From contig JBBRQV010000007.1 of the NCBI GenBank assembly GCA_038225955.1, positions 1 to 44,286 of the forward strand: DNA of 44,286 nt, given 5' to 3'. The DNA is from JAFDZO01 sp038225955 (GTDB lineage: Bacteria > Bacteroidota > Ignavibacteria > Tepidaquicellales > Tepidaquicellaceae). The translations under genes and the position numbers were made by a program. This document shows, one piece after another, positions 34,121 through 43,012 of this stretch (position 1 is its first letter; the number at the start of each line of letters is the position of its first letter). Under the pieces are notes generated by a model. That model was given only the letters and a program-made list of their open reading frames with translations, had not been told where the DNA came from and ran no database searches.

Positions 34121-36076
34121 TTGGACATATCTGGTACTGACGCCGTCGGCTCTCAACAAGAGGCTAACGGAAAAACCGATTCGGACTATCACAGTAGTAA
34201 TTCTCCCCACGGTAAATCAAACTTAAAATACCTTCTTACATTAAGCCTCGGCGCGCTTGGCGTTGTCTATGGAGATATAGGAACAAGCCCTTTGTATGCG
34301 TTGCGAGAATGCTTCAGCGGACATTACGGTCTTACCCCGAGCCACGATAATGTTCTAGGAGTTTTATCACTCATTTTCTGGTCACTCATTATTGTTGTAA
34401 CGATAAAATATCTTGTTGTAATTTTGCGTGCAGATAACGATGGCGAGGGCGGCATACTTGCCTTAATGGCATTGGTAAAACCCTCCGGAAAATCCAAAGC
34501 ATCGATGATAATCGTTTCGCTTGGGATTTTCGGCGCATCCTTATTATACGGCGATGGTGTTATCACTCCTGCTATTTCTGTTTTATCTGCGGTTGAAGGG
34601 TTAAATATAGCTACGCCTTTTTTTGAACCTTATGTTATTCCGCTTACAATAGTAATTTTATTTTGTCTTTTTGCAGTACAGAAAAAAGGCACAGGTAGTG
34701 TAGGGAAGATGTTCGGTCCCATAATGATATTATGGTTTTTTACTCTGGCAGTACTTGGAATAAAAGGTATTGCATCAAATTTTGAAGTATTAAAATCAGT
34801 TAATCCATACTATGCTGTAATGTTTTTCGTGCATAACGGCTATGCAGGTTTCATTGTATTAGGTTCAGTATTTCTTGTAATGACAGGCGGTGAAGCTTTG
34901 TACGCCGATATGGGGCATTTCGGAAGAAAACCGATTCGTTTGGCATGGTTTACCCTTGTACTTCCATGTTTGTTTTTAAATTATCTGGGTCAAGGCGCAT
35001 TAGTACTCGGAAATCCGGAAGCATCTGAAAATCCGTTTTACTTATTAGCACCGCAGTGGACATTATACCCCATGGTAATACTTGCAACATTTGCAACGGT
35101 TATCGCATCGCAGGCATTGATTTCAGGTGCATTCTCTTTGACTTTCCAGGCAATACTTTTAGGTTATTTACCAAGATTAAAAACAATTCATACATCAGAG
35201 CACGAGAGAGGACAAATTTATATTCCTCAGTTGAACTGGGCATTATTTTTTGCAACGATTGCATTGGTATTCAGCTTTAAAACATCCAGCAATCTTGCTG
35301 CAGCTTATGGTATTGCAGTAACAACTACTATGGTTATTACTACTGTACTTGCATTCTTTGTAATGACAAGACTATGGAAGTGGTCAAAAATTACAGCAGT
35401 TGCAGTAACAGCATTTTTCTTTATGATTGATATTTCGTTTTTCGGAGCTAATCTTTTGAAGTTCTTTAATGGAGGATATGTACCTATTGCAATGGGATTT
35501 GTAATATATCTAATGATGATGACCTGGCACAGTGGCAGAAAAGCATTACACCATAAAATGACGGAACAGACTCAATCTATTGAAAATTTTATAGATGAAT
35601 TTATGAGTATCCGCATGATGTCTATTCCGGGAGCGGCTGTATATATGTCAAGCAATATAAACGGAACACCTCCGCCATTGATATTAAATATCAAACACAA
35701 TAAATTATTGCACAAACTTGTTGTAATTTTAACTATAAAGATTTCAAAAGTACCAAGAGTAAAAGAAGAAGACCGGATAACTCTTCAAGAGCATGCAGAA
35801 GGATTTTATAAAGTTGTTGCAGATTATGGCTTTATGGAAGCACCCGACATAAATAAAATTCTTGAACTTTTAAAAACAAAAGGTGTAGACCTTAATGTAG
35901 AAAGAACTACGTTCTTTTTAGGAAGAGAAACACTTATAGTTACAGATAAACCGGGACTAAGGAGACTGAAGAATAAATTATTTGTTCTGATGTCCAATAA
36001 TGCCCAGAGAGCAACTGAATTCTTCAAACTCCCTATCAACAGAGTATTTGAAGTCGGCTCTCAGGTAGAAATATAA
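34121..36076 (+). CDS. kup: KUP-family potassium transporter
   Basis: 651 residues, a usual KUP length. It has the family signature LGALGVVYGDIGTSPLYALR (near residue 43), RADNDGEGGILALMALV, YGDGVITPAISVLSAVEGL, and MTGGEALYADMGHFGRKPI. About 12 membrane helices are followed by a cytoplasmic tail with LGRET near the end. It is a proton-coupled inner-membrane K+ uptake system. The start is TTG at 34121, directly after an in-frame TAA; the next in-frame ATG would cut the signature. It leads a run of closely spaced + strand genes. Confidence 0.95.
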   Translation: MDISGTDAVGSQQEANGKTDSDYHSSNSPHGKSNLKYLLTLSLGALGVVYGDIGTSPLYALRECFSGHYGLTPSHDNVLGVLSLIFWSLIIVVTIKYLVVILRADNDGEGGILALMALVKPSGKSKASMIIVSLGIFGASLLYGDGVITPAISVLSAVEGLNIATPFFEPYVIPLTIVILFCLFAVQKKGTGSVGKMFGPIMILWFFTLAVLGIKGIASNFEVLKSVNPYYAVMFFVHNGYAGFIVLGSVFLVMTGGEALYADMGHFGRKPIRLAWFTLVLPCLFLNYLGQGALVLGNPEASENPFYLLAPQWTLYPMVILATFATVIASQALISGAFSLTFQAILLGYLPRLKTIHTSEHERGQIYIPQLNWALFFATIALVFSFKTSSNLAAAYGIAVTTTMVITTVLAFFVMTRLWKWSKITAVAVTAFFFMIDISFFGANLLKFFNGGYVPIAMGFVIYLMMMTWHSGRKALHHKMTEQTQSIENFIDEFMSIRMMSIPGAAVYMSSNINGTPPPLILNIKHNKLLHKLVVILTIKISKVPRVKEEDRITLQEHAEGFYKVVADYGFMEAPDINKILELLKTKGVDLNVERTTFFLGRETLIVTDKPGLRRLKNKLFVLMSNNAQRATEFFKLPINRVFEVGSQVEI

Positions 36077-36101
36077 TTTTAATAAACATCCACAGGTAAA
36101 A

Positions 36102-37001
36102 ATGTCGTTTAGTAAAGGTGAAGATAATCTTCGCATGACTTTGTTTGAAGAGTTTAAAGCTTCTTTAAAGACTGTCGAAGCAGAGGAGATATTTGATTTA
36201 ATTATTTTCAGACCCGTATCATTTGTATTTGTAAAACTGATTTATAACACCAACATTACTCCGAATCAGATTTCAATTGTTGCAATGATTATAGGAGTGC
36301 TTGCAGGTCTGACTTTTTCATTAGGCGCGCATACATATTTTATTGCCGCATCCCTATTGTATTTTACGTCTAATACTTTAGACTGCGCTGACGGGCAATT
36401 AGCAAGATTAAAGAAAAACGGAACGCTACTTGGCAGAGCTATTGACGGATTTATTGATTACGTAGTATCCAGCACAATTTATATTTGTCTGGGTATAGCT
36501 GTTGCAAAACTAACAGGAAGCGGGCTTACGGGAATTTTGCTTTGCGTAGGAGGCGGTGTTTCTGCAGCTATACAGGCATTTTATTTCGACTTCTACCGTA
36601 ATTCCTTTTTACAATATGTCCACGGAATGTCTTCTGATGTTAATGATGAGATAAGAGAATTTGAAGAGGAAAAAGAAAAATTAAAAAATGTTTCCGGAAG
36701 ACCGGTTGAAAAACTTCTGATAAATTCCTACCTGTTTTATTCACGCAGGCAGTCTTCATTGGTAAGAAGCAAAACTACATTCACGGTTACTCCTGAGCAA
36801 TATTACAAAGATAACAGATTGCTTTTAAGATTATGGAGCTGGTTAGGCTCTACGACTCACATGGTAATGCTTATGTTCTTTTCAATTATAAATAGAATCG
36901 ATTTATATCTGATTATGAATATTACAATTTGCAATATTTATTTTGTAATTATTTTAATTATGCAAAAAAACGTTTTAAAAAAATACGAGGTGCAAAAATA
37001 A
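36102..37001 (+). CDS. CDP-alcohol phosphatidyltransferase family protein (DIPPS-like)
   Basis: 299 residues with several membrane helices. It has the complete catalytic signature Dx2DGx2ARx8Gx3Dx3D: D94, D97, G98, A101, R102, G111, D115, D119. Such enzymes swap CMP from a CDP-alcohol onto an acceptor alcohol to make phospholipids or phosphodiesters. The N-terminal pattern (FRPVSFVFVKLIYNTNITPN) recalls di-myo-inositol-phosphate-phosphate synthase. The stop overlaps the ATG of a nucleotidyltransferase gene by one base, so the two probably form a pathway: activation with CTP, then transfer. Substrate unknown. Confidence 0.85.
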   Translation: MSFSKGEDNLRMTLFEEFKASLKTVEAEEIFDLIIFRPVSFVFVKLIYNTNITPNQISIVAMIIGVLAGLTFSLGAHTYFIAASLLYFTSNTLDCADGQLARLKKNGTLLGRAIDGFIDYVVSSTIYICLGIAVAKLTGSGLTGILLCVGGGVSAAIQAFYFDFYRNSFLQYVHGMSSDVNDEIREFEEEKEKLKNVSGRPVEKLLINSYLFYSRRQSSLVRSKTTFTVTPEQYYKDNRLLLRLWSWLGSTTHMVMLMFFSIINRIDLYLIMNITICNIYFVIILIMQKNVLKKYEVQK

Positions 37002-37738
37002 TGCAGGCAATTATTCTTGCTGCAGGTCTTGCAAAAAGATTGAGACCGCTTACTGATACTACTCCTAAATGCCTGCTTGAAGTCGGCGGGAAAAACCTTC
37101 TTCATCGCACGATGGAGAATGTAATTGCAAACGGAATTACCGAGTTTGTCTTTGTTACCGGCTATAGGGAAGGGATGATTGTTAATTATCTGAAGGAATA
37201 TTTTCGTGATTACAAAATTGATTTTATTTCTAACCCGGGGTATGCAAACAATAACAACTCGTACTCGCTTTGGATGACAAAGGATTTTATAAAAGATGAT
37301 ATAATTTTACTGGACAGCGATATTTTATTTGATAAAGGAATTATAAAAGAACTTCTCGATTCAAAACATAAAAACTGTCTTGCTGTAAACTTTGAAGCTG
37401 AACTTGATGAAGAGCAGATAAAGGTTGTACTGGATGGCAAAAAGAAAATTCTTGAGATAAGCAAAGTAACTGATTTAAAAAAATCAGCGGGAGAATCTAT
37501 AGGAATAGAAAGATTTTCATTTGCATTTATGAAAGAACTTTACAAGGTGCTTGACCGTAAAATAGAAATAGAAAATAATGTAAATGAGTTTTACGAAAAG
37601 TCTTTTGAAGAAGTTATACAATCGAACGAAACAGACAACGAAAGGAACAGTATATACGCAATTGATGTTTCACATTATAAGTGTATGGAGATAGATACAG
37701 TTGAAGATTACGAACGCGCAAAAAATTTGAGTATTTAA
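37001..37738 (+). CDS. Sugar/polyol-phosphate nucleotidyltransferase, probably a cytidylyltransferase
   Basis: 245 residues from the ATG at 37001, chosen over an earlier frame start at 36929 because MQAIILAAGLAKRLRPLT is the true family N-terminus and GAGG lies 11-14 nt upstream. The GxxKR loop (GLAKRL), TPKCLLEVGG, the DSDILF metal-binding stretch and NPGYANNNNSYSLW resemble LicC/IPCT enzymes, which make CDP-choline or CDP-inositol. Pairing with a CDP-alcohol transferase supports CTP as donor. Whether the activated alcohol is inositol, choline or other cannot be told. Confidence 0.8.
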   Translation: MQAIILAAGLAKRLRPLTDTTPKCLLEVGGKNLLHRTMENVIANGITEFVFVTGYREGMIVNYLKEYFRDYKIDFISNPGYANNNNSYSLWMTKDFIKDDIILLDSDILFDKGIIKELLDSKHKNCLAVNFEAELDEEQIKVVLDGKKKILEISKVTDLKKSAGESIGIERFSFAFMKELYKVLDRKIEIENNVNEFYEKSFEEVIQSNETDNERNSIYAIDVSHYKCMEIDTVEDYERAKNLSI

Positions 37739-37781
37739 GATACGAATACATTTACAACAACTATTAACATTAAAAGAATAA

Positions 37782-38717
37782 TTGAGTAACTATTACAGAA
37801 GACCAAGTTTTGGTGGGTTTGGAATGTTTCCCCCCGTGATAAAAATGCTTTTAATTTCAAACATAGGAATTTATATCGTTCAGTTTTTAATCGCGAACGA
37901 TATTTTTCTTAATAATATGCTTGTAAGATATTTTTATTTATGGCCTTTAAATTCCGCCGGTAATCAACCAATATTTTTACCCTGGCAGCTTGTATCGTAC
38001 ATGTTCCTCCATGGGGGATTTACACATTTGCTTTTCAACATGTTTGCCCTATGGATGTTTGGGATGGATATAGAAAATTTATGGGGAACAAAACGATTTT
38101 TAATATATTATTTCCTTTGCGGCATCGGAGCAGGCATTGCAAATTTATTCATTGCTCCTTTGTTCGGGCCAACGGGACCAACTATCGGAGCATCGGGAGC
38201 CGTTTACGGAATTCTCGTAGCGTTTGGATTTCTATTTCCTGATAGACCTATTTATTTATACTTCTTTGTTCCTATAAAGGCAAAGTACGTTGTTATTCTT
38301 TATATGGTAATTGAGTTCTTCTCTGCCAGCAACGGTTTAAATTCAGGCGTAGCCCACATTGCTCACTTAGGCGGAGGTATCATAGGATTCATTTATCTTC
38401 TTATTACTTATAAGAAATTAGGAAATTTTACTTTCACTAGTAAACCGAAAAATCCTTTTGCAAATACTCCTTCAAGCTCGGGATATAGAGAGGCACCTAA
38501 GATAACTCCGATTTATAGAAATGGTTCTGAAAATATGAAGAAGGCTAATTATACAGATTTACCGGAAACGGATTTTAAAGCTGAAACAGATGACAATCAT
38601 AAACGCGCGCAGGAAAGAGTTGATACTGTTCTTGATAAGCTAAGCCAAGGTGGATACCAAAGTCTCAGCGAAGAAGAAAAAAGAATTCTATTTACGGAAA
38701 GCAAAAAATTACGATAG
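37782..38717 (+). CDS. Rhomboid family intramembrane serine protease
   Basis: 311 residues with six or more membrane helices. It has HGGFTHLLFNMFALWMFG (helix 2 with the conserved HxxxN region), the catalytic GASGAVYG with S138, and HIAHLGGG with H195, giving the serine/histidine dyad. The C-terminal ~90 residues are soluble and end SEEEKRILFTESKKLR, a tail common on Bacteroidota rhomboids. The start is TTG at 37782, right after an in-frame TAA. It cleaves membrane proteins within the bilayer; targets unknown. Confidence 0.93.
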   Translation: MSNYYRRPSFGGFGMFPPVIKMLLISNIGIYIVQFLIANDIFLNNMLVRYFYLWPLNSAGNQPIFLPWQLVSYMFLHGGFTHLLFNMFALWMFGMDIENLWGTKRFLIYYFLCGIGAGIANLFIAPLFGPTGPTIGASGAVYGILVAFGFLFPDRPIYLYFFVPIKAKYVVILYMVIEFFSASNGLNSGVAHIAHLGGGIIGFIYLLITYKKLGNFTFTSKPKNPFANTPSSSGYREAPKITPIYRNGSENMKKANYTDLPETDFKAETDDNHKRAQERVDTVLDKLSQGGYQSLSEEEKRILFTESKKLR

Positions 38718-38732
38718 TTCATAAAAATTTAT

Positions 38733-40682
38733 ATGGAAGTTCTTGCTCAAAATATAAAATACTGCAACAGCTTAACGCAGTACTCGAGATTAAAAACGCG
38801 GGAAGTTTTTATTGGTGATGTTCCGCTCGGCGGGGATAATCCGATACGAATTCAATCAATGACTACGACTGATACAATGGACACAATCGGAACAGTTGAG
38901 CAATCGATTAGAATAATTGAAGCAGGTGGAGATTACGTACGTATCACTGCGCCGAGTATGAACGAAGCAAAGAATCTTGAGAATATAAAAAAAGAGTTAA
39001 GAGCGCGAGGATATAAAGCGCCATTGATTGCTGATATTCACTTTACACCGAATGCCGCAGAAATGGCAGCAAGAATTGTAGAGAAGGTCAGGGTTAATCC
39101 GGGCAACTACGCTGATAAGAAAAAATTTGCAGTGTATAATTATACGGATGACTTTTATGAGCATGAACTTGAACGTATAAGAGAAAAATTTTCACCGCTT
39201 GTAAAAATCTGTAAAGAGTACGGAACGGCTATGAGGATTGGAACAAATCACGGTTCACTCTCCGATAGAATAATGAGCCGCTACGGTGATACTCCGTTAG
39301 GAATGGTTGAGTCAGCATTAGAGTTTTTACGCATCTGCGAAGATTTAAATTACCACCAAATCGTGCTTTCAATGAAAGCAAGCAATCCACAGGTAATGAT
39401 ACAGGCGTACAGACTTCTTATTATTAAAATGCACGAAGAAGGTATGAACTATCCGCTTCACCTTGGAGTAACAGAAGCAGGTGACGGACTTGATGGCAGA
39501 ATAAAATCATCAGTTGGTATAGGGACATTGCTTGAAGACGGTATTGGTGATACAGTTAGAGTTTCATTAACAGAAGAACCTGAGTTTGAAATACCTGTAT
39601 GCAAGGAGCTTGTTGACAGATATGTGAGCAGAGGCAACTCAAAGGAAATAAAACCGATTGCTGATGAAACAGTTTTACCATACAATCCTTTAGAGTACAC
39701 AAGAAGAAAAACTTTTGCAGTTGAAAAAATAGGTAATCATAATGTTCCGATTGTAATACTTACACCCAATGCAGACTTGATACAAAATGCTTCTTACTTA
39801 AATGAAGCCGGCTACGAGTACAATGCGGAGCTTGATAAATGGAACATTGCAGATATAGCTCCCGATTATATTTTCCTCAGAGGAAACGATATCGAGTATA
39901 AATTACCAGGTACACTTCATAAAATTTTTAATTACTCATTCTGGGATACACTCGAAGATAAGAAAGAATCTTTTCCGTTATTTAATCTTCATGAATATTT
40001 AGAAGCACCTGAAAAATCGCAACGATTAAATTTTTTAACGCTTACAACAGATGATATTTATTTCGGTGATTTAGAGTTTTTAAAGAATGAACCAAAATGT
40101 GTTATCGTTTTAACAAGCAATAACGAAAATTACTTTGCTGACGTTCGCAGAGCTTTTATAGAATTAATGAATAAAGGAATTGAAATTCCCATAGTGATAA
40201 AAAGAAATTATGAAAATATTTCCGAAGACAATTTAATGCTTTACTCCGCAACTGATTTCGGTGGATTATTAATTGATGGTTTCGGGGATGGTGTATGGCT
40301 TGAAGGAAATACAACCATCGAAACACAGAATCATACTTCATTCGGAATCTTACAGGCAACCCGTACAAGAATTTCAAAGACAGAATATATCTCATGTCCT
40401 TCATGCGGAAGAACTCTTTTCGATTTACAGGAAACGACTGCAAAAATCAGAAACAGAACGAACCATCTTAAAGGTGTGAAGATTGCAATCATGGGATGCA
40501 TTGTAAACGGTCCCGGTGAAATGGCTGATGCTGATTATGGATACGTCGGCAGCGGTGTTGGAAAAATTACTTTGTACAAGGGAAAAGAAATTGTAAAAAG
40601 AAGCATTGATACGGATATTGCCGTTGATGAATTAATAGATTTGATAAAAGATAACGGCGACTGGAAAGAACTCGAAAATTGA
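38733..40682 (+). CDS. ispG: 4-hydroxy-3-methylbut-2-en-1-yl diphosphate synthase (long form)
   Basis: MEP-pathway iron-sulfur enzyme that turns MEcPP, the product of IspF, into HMBPP. 649 residues, the long form with an inserted middle domain, as in Bacteroidota, Chlamydia and plants. It has an N-terminal TIM barrel (QSMTTTDTMDT, LHLGVTEAGDG) and a C-terminal reductase part with cluster cysteines C555 and C558 (CPSCGR) and C589 (GCIVNGPGE). It begins 15 bp after the rhomboid stop. IspF is encoded about 11 kb upstream, so the pathway genes are in one chromosomal region but not one operon. Confidence 0.96.
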   Translation: MEVLAQNIKYCNSLTQYSRLKTREVFIGDVPLGGDNPIRIQSMTTTDTMDTIGTVEQSIRIIEAGGDYVRITAPSMNEAKNLENIKKELRARGYKAPLIADIHFTPNAAEMAARIVEKVRVNPGNYADKKKFAVYNYTDDFYEHELERIREKFSPLVKICKEYGTAMRIGTNHGSLSDRIMSRYGDTPLGMVESALEFLRICEDLNYHQIVLSMKASNPQVMIQAYRLLIIKMHEEGMNYPLHLGVTEAGDGLDGRIKSSVGIGTLLEDGIGDTVRVSLTEEPEFEIPVCKELVDRYVSRGNSKEIKPIADETVLPYNPLEYTRRKTFAVEKIGNHNVPIVILTPNADLIQNASYLNEAGYEYNAELDKWNIADIAPDYIFLRGNDIEYKLPGTLHKIFNYSFWDTLEDKKESFPLFNLHEYLEAPEKSQRLNFLTLTTDDIYFGDLEFLKNEPKCVIVLTSNNENYFADVRRAFIELMNKGIEIPIVIKRNYENISEDNLMLYSATDFGGLLIDGFGDGVWLEGNTTIETQNHTSFGILQATRTRISKTEYISCPSCGRTLFDLQETTAKIRNRTNHLKGVKIAIMGCIVNGPGEMADADYGYVGSGVGKITLYKGKEIVKRSIDTDIAVDELIDLIKDNGDWKELEN

Positions 40683-40741
40683 TGTAGAAAATTAAAATCC
40701 CTTCTGTTAACTTCCGTTAACTTCGAAACAAAACTTCACGC

Positions 40742-41587
40742 ATGTCTACAAATAAAATTAAACAGGATCTTTCAGGAACAGCGTTTGTTGTAAATGTGTC
40801 ACGCTCGGAAAAAGTAATGCTTAGCAAAGATATTTATTCAAAGCTTTGGATTACCGATGAATCCCGTAAATTATACGATGAGTTGAAAGTTCAGGTTTAC
40901 GGCGACGATGATTTATTCATTAGCGCCCGCCACAGATTTTTTTATGAAAAACAAAAAGAGTTTATCAAGACTCATAAAAATCCGGTTATAATTAATGTCG
41001 GATCAGGTTTTACAAATTACCCGTACTTGCTTGAAGGAAACTTTGAATATGTTGAGATAGATTTAGAAAACATTATTTATTACAAAAAAGAAAGAGTAGA
41101 AAAATTTGTTCAGGAAGCATTAATGCCATACAGAGATGTTTACTATTATCCTATCGATTTAAGAAATGTTATTGATAGAGAATATTTACGCTCAAAGCTG
41201 AACGGAGCAATTGCTTCTTCAAGCCGCTCTATGATAATAATGGAAGGACTTACTTTTTTCCTAGATAAAGATACGTTGGATTTTTTATTCAAACTTCTTG
41301 GTTCATTACAGAAGAAGGGTTCAGAAATAGTCTTTGATTTCTGGAAGCCTGATGCAATGGATTATCCTGTTCTTCAAAAATTGAGAGCATATCTTGAAGG
41401 GCATTTCGGATATACATTAAAGGATTACACTTTGTTCGATAAGGATTACATTGAATCGAAAAAGGATTATGTCGTCAGCGAAATGAAAACAATTCAGGAA
41501 GTCGAAAAAGAATATGCCGGTACAAATATTTTTGAAAACAAAGAAAACGTAATCCCCGCAAATTTGTGCACACTTGTGAAATTATAA
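40742..41587 (+). CDS. LCM/PPM1-type class I SAM-dependent methyltransferase
   Basis: 281 residues. The LCM-type layout is visible: an N-terminal ISARHRFFYEKQKEF segment, then the SAM-binding motif INVGSGFTNYPYLL (about 83-96), EIDLENII, YYPIDLRN, and IIMEGLTFFLD. Members methylate carboxyl groups of small molecules or proteins; the substrate here is unknown. It starts 59 bp after ispG and precedes an MFS exporter by 19 bp, so the last two genes could make and export a small methylated compound, but this is speculative. Confidence 0.8.
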   Translation: MSTNKIKQDLSGTAFVVNVSRSEKVMLSKDIYSKLWITDESRKLYDELKVQVYGDDDLFISARHRFFYEKQKEFIKTHKNPVIINVGSGFTNYPYLLEGNFEYVEIDLENIIYYKKERVEKFVQEALMPYRDVYYYPIDLRNVIDREYLRSKLNGAIASSSRSMIIMEGLTFFLDKDTLDFLFKLLGSLQKKGSEIVFDFWKPDAMDYPVLQKLRAYLEGHFGYTLKDYTLFDKDYIESKKDYVVSEMKTIQEVEKEYAGTNIFENKENVIPANLCTLVKL

Positions 41588-41606
41588 TATAAGAGTTTTT
41601 CTAAAA

Positions 41607-42890
41607 ATGCCGGAGAATCTTACTACAGTCTCGTTCCCCTATAAAATAATTAAATTCAGCAAAAGTTTTCTAAAGCACCTAAGCTTCAAAAATACTTTTT
41701 CAGCTCTAACTCACAGGAATTTCAAACTTTGGTTTTATGGCCAAACAATTTCCTTAATCGGCACATGGATGCAGATTACAGCTCAATCATTTTTAATTTT
41801 TGAGTTAACACATTCTTCATCATATCTCGGATACGTTGGTTTTGCATCCGGTATTCCTTCGTGGTTTTTTATGTTTTATGGCGGAGTTATTGTTGATAGA
41901 GTTTCACGTAGAACAGTATTAATTATCACCCAAGTAGCGTTGATGGTTCTCTCTATCGTTCTTGCCTTCCTTACTTTCTCGGGACACATCGAGCCTTGGC
42001 ACATACTTATACTTTCATTGATAACAGGCATTGCAGTTGCGTTCGATGCACCTGCAAGACAGACATTTGTAAATGAGCTTGTGCATCGTGAGCATTTAAC
42101 AAATGCAATTGCTCTCAATGCTACTATGTTTAATACTGCGGCTGCAGTTGGTCCTGCTGTCTCGGGCGTAGCTTATGCGCTTGTAGGTCCCGCATGGTGT
42201 TTCACAATCAATGCCTTCTCGTTTATTTTTGTTATCATTGGTTTGTACATGATAAAGCTTGACGTCAAGGAAAAAGTAAAAAAAACTTCTTCAATATTAT
42301 CAGACTTAAAAGAGGGATTAGTTTATATAAAATCTCACAAGCTTATACGAACATTTATTTTATTTTCTGCATCCGTAAGTTTGCTTGGTGTTTCATTCAC
42401 AACGCTTATTCCTGCGTGGGCTGTAAAAATATTAGGTGGTGATTCGGCTACCAACGGATTACTTCAATCTGCCCGTGGAGTTGGTGCATTAATCAGTGCG
42501 CTTGTTGTTGCATCTCTTGGCAGTTTTAATTTCAGAGGAAAGCTTTATACACTGGGCGCCATCTCACTTCCGATTTTTATAATTATGTTTGCAGTTTTTC
42601 ATTTTACCTTCGCTGCATTAGCCACGTTATTTCTTGTCGGGGCTTGCACAGTACTGGTTTATAATCTTACAAACGCTTTCTTGCAGGCATTAGTAACTGA
42701 TGAGCTACGCGGCAGAGTATTATCGGTTTATACATTTACTTTTTTCGGCTTGATGCCTCTTGGCTCGCTGTTAGTCGGCAGCAGTGCTGATTGGATTGGT
42801 GAAACCTTCAGCATAATTCTTTTTGCTACCTTACTTCTCATATGTTCCCTTTACATCTTCCTAACAGTACCAAAAATCAGAGCGTTATAA
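41607..42890 (+). CDS. MFS_3/EntS-like transporter
   Basis: 427 residues, about 12 membrane helices. The N-terminus reads FKLWFYGQTISLIGTWMQ, the usual start of the MFS_3 (enterobactin-exporter-like) group, followed by GGVIVDRVSRR in the loop after helix 2 and DAPARQTFVNELV later. An N-terminal tail of about 30 residues precedes helix 1. It likely exports a small compound across the inner membrane. It is the last gene of the run starting at kup; no intrinsic terminator is seen after it. Confidence 0.88.
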   Translation: MPENLTTVSFPYKIIKFSKSFLKHLSFKNTFSALTHRNFKLWFYGQTISLIGTWMQITAQSFLIFELTHSSSYLGYVGFASGIPSWFFMFYGGVIVDRVSRRTVLIITQVALMVLSIVLAFLTFSGHIEPWHILILSLITGIAVAFDAPARQTFVNELVHREHLTNAIALNATMFNTAAAVGPAVSGVAYALVGPAWCFTINAFSFIFVIIGLYMIKLDVKEKVKKTSSILSDLKEGLVYIKSHKLIRTFILFSASVSLLGVSFTTLIPAWAVKILGGDSATNGLLQSARGVGALISALVVASLGSFNFRGKLYTLGAISLPIFIIMFAVFHFTFAALATLFLVGACTVLVYNLTNAFLQALVTDELRGRVLSVYTFTFFGLMPLGSLLVGSSADWIGETFSIILFATLLLICSLYIFLTVPKIRAL

Positions 42891-43012
42891 TGTATTTTTT
42901 TGTTGATTTTAAGCCTCATTAAAATTAATTATATTATGAGATTGTATTGAATTTTATTCACACAATTTCAGTTGTAAATCCAAACAAATAATCACCCCGT
43001 ACCTCTTAGTAT

